10,908 nt of DNA from the NCBI GenBank assembly GCA_036525975.1, contig DATCZK010000085.1:1-10908 (forward strand). The letters are read 5' to 3'. This document shows, one piece after another, positions 5,919 through 10,908 of this stretch (the first letter of the stretch is position 1; each line of letters begins with the position of its first letter). This DNA is from Quisquiliibacterium sp036525975 (GTDB taxonomy: Bacteria; Pseudomonadota; Gammaproteobacteria; Burkholderiales; Burkholderiaceae_E). The notes under the pieces are model-generated. The model made no database searches, was not told the DNA's origin, and was given only the letters and a program-made list of their open reading frames with translations. A program made the position numbers and the translations under genes.

Positions 5919-5932
5919 ACGTTCGAGCGGGT

Positions 5933-5961
5933 AGCTTAGCGCCTGGGGCGGCCCGCGTCGA
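5933..5961 (-). promoter_or_regulatory. Weak putative promoter upstream of rapZ
   Basis: On the minus strand TCGACG (5961-5956), a 17-nt spacer and TAAGCT (5938-5933) give 4 of 6 and 3 of 6 matches to the sigma-70 boxes. A start near 5926 would leave a leader of about 38 nt holding GAGAGG and the hairpin. The 108-nt gap after hprK makes an internal promoter plausible, but the match is weak. Confidence 0.25.
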
Positions 5962-5973
5962 TCACCCGCGCCC

Positions 5974-5996
5974 CGCGGGCCGCCACGAGGCCCGCG
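5974..5996 (-). terminator. Perfect GC hairpin immediately after the hprK stop
   Basis: CGCGGGCC (5996-5989) and GGCCCGCG (5981-5974) form a perfect 8-bp stem with a 7-nt loop, starting directly after the hprK stop codon (5999-5997). No T-run follows, so it may be an attenuating or 3'-end-protecting structure rather than a strong terminator. It would separate hprK from rapZ expression. Confidence 0.35.
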
Positions 5997-6929
5997 CTAG
6001 GCGTCGGAGTCGCCGATCAGCTGGTGCTGGCGCGCGATGAACTCGCCCATCGTGTCGAACCCGCGCAGCGTGAGCACGGCGCTGCGCACCGCGGCTTCGG
6101 TGAGCACCGCCATGTTCCGTCCGGCCGCCACCGGTATCACGACCTTGCGCACCTGAAGCCCGAGCACTTCCTCCGTGAGCGCCTCGAGCGGAAGGCGCTG
6201 GTATTCGTTCTCCAGCGTGCTGCGGCGCACCAGATGCACGATCAGCTTGAGCTTCATCTTGGGCCGGATCGCGGTCTCGCCGAAGATCGCGCGGATGTCG
6301 AGCAGGCCCAGCCCGCGCACCTCGAGCATGTTGCGCAGCAGGGCGGGGCACCGGCCCTCGATCGCGTGCGGCGCGATGCGCTTGAAGTCGACCACGTCGT
6401 CGGCCACGAGCCCGTGTCCCCGGCTGATCAGTTCGAGCGCGAGCTCGCTCTTGCCCAGGCCCGATTCGCCCGAGATCAGCACGCCCATGCCGAGCACGTC
6501 CATGAACACGCCGTGCATCGACGTGCTCTCGGCCACGGCTTTCGCGAGCCAGTAACGCAGCGAGTCGACCACTTTGGCGGAAGGAAGCGGCGACGAGAGC
6601 ACCGGCAGGCGATCGTCCTCGCAGCGCGCGAGCATCGTCTCGTCGGGTACTGCGCCCTCGGTGATGATGAGCGCGGGCGGGCGCGCCGCGATCAGGTCGT
6701 TGAGAATCGTGTCGCGCTTGGCGTCGTCGAGCCGGTCGTAATAGGCCGTCTCGGCGTTGCCGAACACGTGCACCCTCGACGGGTGGATCAGGTTCAGGTA
6801 CCCGACCATGTCGGAAGCCGCGCGACCGTGGGTGTCGATCAGGCGGTCGGCACCCTGTTCGCCGGCGATCCAGCTCATCCCGAGGGAACCGCGGTTCGCG
6901 TCGAACAGCTGCTGGACCGTGACCGCCAT
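5997..6929 (-). CDS. hprK: HPr kinase/phosphorylase
   Basis: A 310-residue protein of standard length. HprK phosphorylates HPr on its regulatory serine and reverses the reaction by phosphorolysis. The C-terminal catalytic domain shows His139 in STSMHGV, the Walker A motif GESGLGKS (154-161), Asp177/Asp178 in LVADD, and the family signature EVRGLGLLDIRAIFGE (203-218). The HprK-specific C-terminal stretch PVAAGRNMAVLTEAAV is also present. The N-terminal domain starts MAVTVQQLFDANR, matching homologues from ATG6929. A GGGGGC-like ribosome site lies about 8 nt upstream. It follows ptsN by 51 nt and precedes rapZ. In betaproteobacteria HprK is thought to act on HPr in a regulatory PTS rather than in sugar uptake; HPr itself is not in the window. 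Confidence 0.98.
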   Translation of the reverse strand: MAVTVQQLFDANRGSLGMSWIAGEQGADRLIDTHGRAASDMVGYLNLIHPSRVHVFGNAETAYYDRLDDAKRDTILNDLIAARPPALIITEGAVPDETMLARCEDDRLPVLSSPLPSAKVVDSLRYWLAKAVAESTSMHGVFMDVLGMGVLISGESGLGKSELALELISRGHGLVADDVVDFKRIAPHAIEGRCPALLRNMLEVRGLGLLDIRAIFGETAIRPKMKLKLIVHLVRRSTLENEYQRLPLEALTEEVLGLQVRKVVIPVAAGRNMAVLTEAAVRSAVLTLRGFDTMGEFIARQHQLIGDSDA

Positions 6930-6980
6930 TGTCTTGCCCCCGAAAAGTGCCGTTCGGCGCGCCCGCGGCCGCGCCGGCGC

Positions 6981-7451
6981 TCAGGCCGCCGGTCGGTACG
7001 GAGACCAGCTGGAGAGGATCTTGAGCACCTGCGAAGGATCCTGCGACGAGAGCAGCTGGTCGCGAACGGCGCGGTCGGACAGGAGTTCGGCCAGTTCGGA
7101 CAGCAGTTCCAGGTGCTCCTCGGTGGCGTTCTCCGGCACCAGCAGGAACACGAGCAGGCGCACCGGCTCGCCGTCGGGCGCGTCGAAGGCGATCGGCTCG
7201 GCGAGGCGAACGAACGCGGCGAGCGCTTCCTTGAGCCCCTTGATGCGTCCGTGCGGGATCGCGACGCCTTCGCCCAGGCCCGTGGAGCCGAGGCGCTCGC
7301 GGGCGAACAGCGAGTCGAAGACCTTGCTGCGCTCGATGCCGTGGTTGTTCTCGAACATCAGGCCGGCCTGCTCGAACAGCCGCTTCTTGCTCGTGACTTC
7401 GAGGTCGGTGACCACGTTGGCAGGGGGAAGGAGTCGTGCGAGTCGATTCAT
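6981..7451 (-). CDS. ptsN: Nitrogen-regulatory PTS protein EIIA-Ntr
   Basis: A 156-residue PTS EIIA type-2 domain protein, normal length. His67 in GEGVAIPHGRIKGL is the phosphorylated residue. Other family features are the MNRLARLLPP start and the LLVFLLVPENATEEHLELLSELAELL segment (about 99-124, carrying the EIIA helical part). It receives phosphate through EI-Ntr and NPr/HPr and acts as a regulatory output, for example on potassium transport and phosphate signalling in other proteobacteria. ATG7451 is the only start consistent with the family N-terminus; no strong Shine-Dalgarno precedes it. A 195-nt gap with a putative promoter separates it from hpf, so it may be transcribed apart from rpoN-hpf as well as with it. 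Confidence 0.97.
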   Translation of the reverse strand: MNRLARLLPPANVVTDLEVTSKKRLFEQAGLMFENNHGIERSKVFDSLFARERLGSTGLGEGVAIPHGRIKGLKEALAAFVRLAEPIAFDAPDGEPVRLLVFLLVPENATEEHLELLSELAELLSDRAVRDQLLSSQDPSQVLKILSSWSPYRPAA

Positions 7452-7561
7452 CTTTGCGAGGCGCTGTCCGGCTTGTCGGGCCGCTGCGCCGGGTCGCCGG
7501 CAGCGCGGGCGTGCTCTATGCGGCGCGCATCTCCGGATCGGGGCAGTGGCGAAGCCCGGCG

Positions 7562-7590
7562 ATTATCGCACCGCACAATAAATTTTGCCA
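7562..7590 (-). promoter_or_regulatory. Putative ptsN promoter (extended -10)
   Basis: On the minus strand TGC followed by GATAAT (7567-7562) is an extended -10 with 5 of 6 matches. At 17-nt spacing, TGGCAA (7590-7585) is a weak -35. This is the only AT-rich patch in the 195-nt hpf-ptsN gap (7452-7646). The start would be near 7555, giving a leader of about 100 nt. The remainder of the gap shows no gene. Confidence 0.45.
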
Positions 7591-7600
7591 GATCGGGCAA
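7585..7600. promoter_or_regulatory. Operator-like 16-bp palindrome over the ptsN -35 position
   Basis: TTGCCAGATCGGGCAA has perfect TTGCC/GGCAA arms and a GATC centre, symmetric except for one base pair (14 of 16 positions). It overlaps the proposed -35 hexamer, the usual place for a repressor or activator dimer. No regulator can be named from this sequence. Confidence 0.35.
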
Positions 7601-7646
7601 TTCGATCGTTCGGCCTGCGTCGGCGGGCGCCGCCCCCCGGCCAGGG

Positions 7647-7967
7647 TCAGCTCTGGGCCTGCTGCTTGATCGCCTCGTGACTGTGGTCGCGCTGCTTGGA
7701 CTTGTGCTTGATCACCTGCCGGTCGAGCTTGTCGACGAGGCTGTCGATGGCCGCGTAGAGGTCTTCGTCGCTGGCCTCGGCGAACAGCTCCTTGCCCGGA
7801 ACGTGGATGCTGATTTCCGCCTTCTGAATCAGCTTGTCCACCGAGAGAAACACCTTGACGTCGATCACCCGGTCGAAGTGGCGGGCGACACGGTCGAGCT
7901 TTCCGGTGACGTAGTCGCGCAATGCCGGAGTCACGTCGAGATGGTGTCCGCTGATCGTCAGATTCAT
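7647..7967 (-). CDS. hpf: Ribosome hibernation promoting factor (short HPF/RaiA type)
   Basis: A 106-residue protein of the sigma-54 modulation / S30EA family. It begins MNLTISGHHLDVTPALRDYV and keeps the family core KLDRVARHFDRVIDVKVFLSV and DLYAAIDSLVDKLDRQVIKHK, the last part binding the 30S subunit. It lacks the C-terminal dimerisation domain of long HPF, so it is the short type that works with or without RMF to inactivate ribosomes in stationary phase. I chose ATG7967 because GGAG lies 5 nt upstream and it matches homologues; ATGs at 7985 and 7982 are in frame but lack such a site. It follows rpoN by 30 nt, the classical arrangement that gave the family its sigma-54 modulation name. Confidence 0.96.
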   Translation of the reverse strand: MNLTISGHHLDVTPALRDYVTGKLDRVARHFDRVIDVKVFLSVDKLIQKAEISIHVPGKELFAEASDEDLYAAIDSLVDKLDRQVIKHKSKQRDHSHEAIKQQAQS

Positions 7968-7997
7968 AGCCGCTCCGTTCATCATCCTTCGTTTAGC

Positions 7998-9527
7998 TTA
8001 CAGGACTTTCCTTTGCGAAACCGGCGCAATCATCAGCGATTCCCGGTACTTGGCGACCGTCCTTCGCGCCACCACGATGCCCTGTTGGCCGAGGATCTCG
8101 GCGAGGCGCCCGTCCGACAGCGGCTTGCGCGGATCCTCGGCATCGACGAGCTGGCGAATCACCTCCCGGATGGCCGTGCTCGAGGCCGCGCCGCCGGCCT
8201 CGGTGGCCACGTGGCTGCTGAAGAAGTACTTCAGCTCCACCGTGCCGAAGGGGGTGAGCATGAACTTCTGCGTGGTCACGCGCGAGATCGTCGACTCGTG
8301 CATCTGCAGCGCGTCGGCGATCTCGCGCAGCACCAGCGGGCGCATCGCCACCGCGCCGTAGGAGAAGTAGGACTTCTGGCGCTCGACGATCGCCTGCGAC
8401 ACCTTCAGGATCGTGTCGTAGCGTTGCTGCACGTTCTTGATCAGCCAGCGAGCCTCCTGCAGTTGGCCGCCGAGCCCGCCGGCGCCGCTCCTGTCGTTTT
8501 GCAGGATCCGCGCGTAGGCGTCGTTGACCTGCAGCCTGGGCAGGACGTCGGGGTTGAGCGAGGCCTGCCAGCCGTCGGCGGTGCGCCGCACGATCACGTC
8601 CGGAACGACGTAGGTCGGCTCTTCGGCGGAAAACGCCGCGCCGGGCCGGGGGTTGAGGCTGCGGATCAGTTCCTGGGCTTGGCGCAGCGCCTCGTCGTCG
8701 CAGCGGTGCGCGCGCTTGAGCCGGACGAAGTCGCGGGCGCCGAGCAGCTCCAGGCTCTGGTCGACGATCGCGTGCGCCAGCGTGAAAGTCTCCGCCGGCC
8801 ACTGCTCGCGCGCGCTCTCGGGCAGCGCGTGCATCTGCAGCAACAGGCTCTCGCGCAGGTCGCGCGCGCCCACGCCCGGCGGGTCGAAGCTTTGCAACAG
8901 CTTGAGCGCCGTGGCCAGCGCGTCCTCGTCGAGACCGGCCTGCGGCGGCAGCATCGCGGCGAGCTCGTCCAGGTCGCCCTCGAGGTAGCCGTCGTCGCTC
9001 ACGCTGTCCACGAGCAGCTGCACCAGCGCGCGGTCCACCGCGGTGGCCTGGGTGGACGCGAGCTGGGCGAGCAGGTGCTCGCGCAGCGAGCGGCCGGCCG
9101 CGCCCACCTGCTCCGTTGCGTAGTCGTCGTCGTCCTGCTCGCCCGTGCGGCTCGCCGACTCGCCGCTCCAGTCGCTGGGGCCGCCGTAGTCGACCATGTC
9201 GGCCGCGTCCTCGGCCCGGTCGCCCGCGTCGGCCGGTTCGTACCCCTCCGGGGCCGCGCCCGCGTCGTCGCCCCCTTCCCCCCCGGGCGAGGGCGAATCC
9301 TGCCCGTCCGAAAACGGCCCGGCGCCCTCGAGAGTGCCGTTCGCGGCGATGCGCATGCAGCCCTCGAAGGGGTCGTCGAGCCTCTCGAGCAGCGGGTTCT
9401 CCGCGAGGATCTGCTCGATCTCCTCGTTGAGCTCGAGCGTGGACAGCTGCAGCAACCTGATCGACTGCTGCAACTGCGGCGTGAGCGCCAGGTGTTGGGT
9501 GAGCTTGAGCTGTAGCGACGGTTTCAT
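7998..9527 (-). CDS. rpoN: RNA polymerase sigma-54 factor
   Basis: A 509-residue sigma-54. Region I is Gln/Leu-rich (KPSLQLKLTQHLALTPQLQQ, 2-21) and contacts activators. Region II (about 51-140) is acidic and Gly/Pro-rich with a DDDD run, poorly conserved as usual. The core-binding region follows, including SFDPPGVGARDLRESLLLQ. The helix-turn-helix is around 401-425 (REIADALQMHESTISRVTTQ). The RpoN box ARRTVAKYRE is intact at 487-496 and reads the -24 element. I chose ATG9527 because homologues begin MKPSLQL; GTG9560 and ATG9548 are in frame but unsupported. No strong Shine-Dalgarno is visible. It is 53 nt after lptB and 30 nt before hpf, so probably cotranscribed with both. Confidence 0.98.
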   Translation of the reverse strand: MKPSLQLKLTQHLALTPQLQQSIRLLQLSTLELNEEIEQILAENPLLERLDDPFEGCMRIAANGTLEGAGPFSDGQDSPSPGGEGGDDAGAAPEGYEPADAGDRAEDAADMVDYGGPSDWSGESASRTGEQDDDDYATEQVGAAGRSLREHLLAQLASTQATAVDRALVQLLVDSVSDDGYLEGDLDELAAMLPPQAGLDEDALATALKLLQSFDPPGVGARDLRESLLLQMHALPESAREQWPAETFTLAHAIVDQSLELLGARDFVRLKRAHRCDDEALRQAQELIRSLNPRPGAAFSAEEPTYVVPDVIVRRTADGWQASLNPDVLPRLQVNDAYARILQNDRSGAGGLGGQLQEARWLIKNVQQRYDTILKVSQAIVERQKSYFSYGAVAMRPLVLREIADALQMHESTISRVTTQKFMLTPFGTVELKYFFSSHVATEAGGAASSTAIREVIRQLVDAEDPRKPLSDGRLAEILGQQGIVVARRTVAKYRESLMIAPVSQRKVL

Positions 9528-9580
9528 CGGTTCGCGGCGCCGTTCCATTCGCCCGGGCACCGCCCGCCGCCACCGCCGGC

Positions 9581-10408
9581 CTACATCCGGAAGTGCTCCC
9601 CGAGGTAGACGCGGCGCACGTTTTCGTTGTCGACGATTTCGTCGGGGCGCCCGAAAGCAAGAACAGTACCAGCGTTGATGATATACGCCCGATCGCAGAT
9701 TCCAAGCGTTTCCCGGACGTTGTGGTCGGTGATCAACACGCCAATTCCGCGATCTTTGAGAAATTTCACGATTCGCTGGATTTCGATCACCGCGATCGGG
9801 TCCACGCCGGCGAAAGGCTCGTCGAGCAGGATGAACCTGGGCGAGGTGGCGAGCGCTCGGGCGATCTCCACCCGACGGCGTTCGCCGCCCGAGAGCGACA
9901 GCGCGGGATTGGAGCGGATGTTCTCGATCTGCAGCTCGCGCAGCAGCGCGGCCAGGCGCCGCTGGATCTCGGCCGGGTCGAGCCCCCGGCCGCGCTCGTC
10001 CACCTGCAGCTCGAGCACCGCGAGGATGTTCTCCTCCACCGTGAGCTTGCGAAAGACCGACGCCTCCTGCGGCAGGTACGACAGCCCGAGCCTGGCGCGA
10101 CGATGGATGGGCAGCCGGCTGATCGGCCGCGCGTCGAGCTCGATGCGCCCGTCGTCGCAGGGCACGAGGCCCACGATCATGTAGAAGCAGGTGGTCTTGC
10201 CCGCCCCGTTCGGCCCGAGCAGCCCGACCACCTCGCCGCTGCGCACCTCGAGCGAGACGTCCTGCACCACCCGCCGGCCGTGGTAGGCCTTCATCAGGTG
10301 GTGCACGGCGAGCACGCTGTGCGGTTGCCCGCTTCGAGCGCCGGCGTGCGGCGCCGGCTGCGCCGCGTGCGGCTCGGCGCGAGCGCCTGGCAGCTGCGTC
10401 GTGGTCAC
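9581..10408 (-). CDS. lptB: LPS export ABC transporter ATPase LptB
   Basis: A 275-residue ABC ATPase that powers LptFG-driven extraction of lipopolysaccharide from the inner membrane. The Walker A motif is GPNGAGKT (65-72), the Q-loop Gln114 is in YLPQEASVF, the signature is LSGGE (172-176), Walker B ends at Asp196/Glu197 and the switch His is 229. LptB-type features include the C-terminal LGEHFRM. The first 30 or so residues (Ala/Pro/His/Gly-rich) extend beyond usual LptB, which starts near VLAVHHLMKAY. I kept GTG10408 because GGGAAAG lies about 8 nt upstream and only 16 nt separate it from lptA. GTG10315, at codon 32, is an alternative giving a normal-length protein. Confidence 0.96.
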   Translation of the reverse strand: MTTTQLPGARAEPHAAQPAPHAGARSGQPHSVLAVHHLMKAYHGRRVVQDVSLEVRSGEVVGLLGPNGAGKTTCFYMIVGLVPCDDGRIELDARPISRLPIHRRARLGLSYLPQEASVFRKLTVEENILAVLELQVDERGRGLDPAEIQRRLAALLRELQIENIRSNPALSLSGGERRRVEIARALATSPRFILLDEPFAGVDPIAVIEIQRIVKFLKDRGIGVLITDHNVRETLGICDRAYIINAGTVLAFGRPDEIVDNENVRRVYLGEHFRM

Positions 10409-10424
10409 CGGCGCCGCTTTCCCG

Positions 10425-10907
10425 CTAACGCGGCACCGACTGCAGGCGCTGCGCCGGCGCGAGCGGGGCCGGGTCGGGCGCGGCCGCTTGCCCCGCGCTG
10501 CGGGGCTGGATCACCACCCTGACCCGTCCGGCGGGGTTCTCGGGCGTTGCCGACGAGGGCCCGCCGCCCTGCACGGTGATCGACTCGGTGCGGGCGTCGT
10601 AGACGATCAGGCTGCCGTGCAGCTCGTCCGTCACGCGGTCGTTCTCGAGGCGCTTGAGGTTGGCGCGGTTTTGCAGCCTGATCGTGTCGGCCTTGCCGTC
10701 GTATTCGAGCTGCTCGCCCACGCCGACCACGAACTGGTCCGCGCCCTCGCGCTTTTGCCTGAAGCTGGCGAGGTTTCCGTTGGCGGTGGCGTACTGGTGG
10801 CCCTCGGCATCCTGGCGCAGCACCAGCCGGTCGGCGCGAATCGCCATCGTTCCCTTCGTGAGCCTGACGTTTCCGGTGAACACGTTGGTCTGCCTGAGGT
10901 CGTCGTA
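10425..10907 (-). CDS. lptA: LPS transport periplasmic protein LptA (N-terminus outside window)
   Basis: The last 160 codons of an OstA/LptA-fold protein; the frame is open to the window end, so the signal peptide and true start lie beyond it. The sequence TNVFTGNVRLTKGTMAIRAD is the recognisable OstA beta-jellyroll start, followed by repeated strands (ATANGNLASFRQKREG, EQLEYDGKADTIRLQNRANL) that form the bridge carrying LPS across the periplasm. The C-terminus is a Pro/Ala-rich tail. Internal GTG10883 is not a plausible start because coding similarity continues upstream (YDDLRQTN). lptB begins 16 nt downstream, the standard lptAB pairing. Confidence 0.95.
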   Translation of the reverse strand, partial: YDDLRQTNVFTGNVRLTKGTMAIRADRLVLRQDAEGHQYATANGNLASFRQKREGADQFVVGVGEQLEYDGKADTIRLQNRANLKRLENDRVTDELHGSLIVYDARTESITVQGGGPSSATPENPAGRVRVVIQPRSAGQAAAPDPAPLAPAQRLQSVPR

Positions 10908-10908
10908 G

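Noticed and set aside
6956..6975. GGCGCG/CGCGCC inverted repeat in the ptsN-hprK gap
   Set aside because: The arms are only six GC pairs with a GC loop and no T-run. Such structures are expected by chance at this composition.
7577..7595. Sigma-54-like sequence TGGCAAAATTTATTG before ptsN on the minus strand
   Set aside because: The TTG block is one base too far from the GG and the invariant GC of the -12 element is missing, so it does not meet the sigma-54 consensus.
6024..9515. A stop-free plus-strand frame of more than 1,100 codons antisense to hprK, ptsN, hpf and rpoN
   Set aside because: It is explained by extreme GC content and codon bias of the genes on the other strand. It spans their intergenic gaps, shows no recognisable domain and is dominated by Arg, Ala, Glu, Leu and His.
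10881..10883. GTG as a possible lptA start
   Set aside because: The LptA-like coding sequence continues upstream in the same frame to the window edge, and a start here would remove the signal peptide.

Overview
The window is very GC-rich (roughly 70% by eye, strong G/C bias at third codon positions). Gene content and order fit a betaproteobacterium, most probably of the Burkholderiales. The main pointers are an lptA-lptB-rpoN-hpf-ptsN-hprK-rapZ run with a bifunctional-type HPr kinase between ptsN and rapZ, and a mutM / dynamin-like GTPase / mutY trio beside it. No mobile element, tRNA, rRNA, CRISPR array or phage gene is visible. This is a conserved chromosomal housekeeping block, and I found no convincing new multi-gene system. 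The unusual signals are in intergenic elements and in details of individual genes.

Left part, 1-168: the first 56 codons of a minus-strand lipoprotein gene, cut by the window edge and divergent from mutM. Plus strand, 257-4493: mutM (removes 8-oxoguanine), a single dynamin-family GTPase, and mutY (removes adenine opposite 8-oxoguanine). The two GO-system glycosylases thus flank a membrane-type GTPase. Each gap among these three genes is short, very GC-rich and rich in hairpins or small repeats. mutY has no stop at its expected end and runs 161 nt into the convergent neighbour.

Minus strand, 10907 down to 4333, read right to left: lptA (start outside the window) and lptB (lipopolysaccharide transport), rpoN (sigma-54), hpf (ribosome hibernation), ptsN (EIIA-Ntr), hprK (HPr kinase/phosphorylase), rapZ (ATP/GTP-binding regulator), and a stand-alone LON substrate-binding-domain protein. 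Gaps are 16 nt (lptA-lptB), 53 (lptB-rpoN), 30 (rpoN-hpf), 195 (hpf-ptsN), 51 (ptsN-hprK), 108 (hprK-rapZ) and 53 (rapZ-LON). The two larger gaps are where internal promoters are most plausible. The hpf-ptsN gap holds an extended -10 element with a near-perfect 16-bp palindrome over its -35 position. The hprK-rapZ gap holds a perfect hairpin after the hprK stop, a weak promoter, and a Shine-Dalgarno-like sequence separated from the rapZ start by a 15-nt hairpin.

Functionally, the minus-strand genes join envelope biogenesis (LptAB) to nitrogen/carbon signalling and stress adaptation (RpoN, HPF, PtsN, HprK, RapZ). The partners that would complete the phosphotransfer chain (NPr/HPr, EI) are not in the window. 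The most interesting intergenic observation is an exact 18-nt GC-rich palindromic sequence present twice in opposite orientation, once before mutY and once in the rapZ leader.
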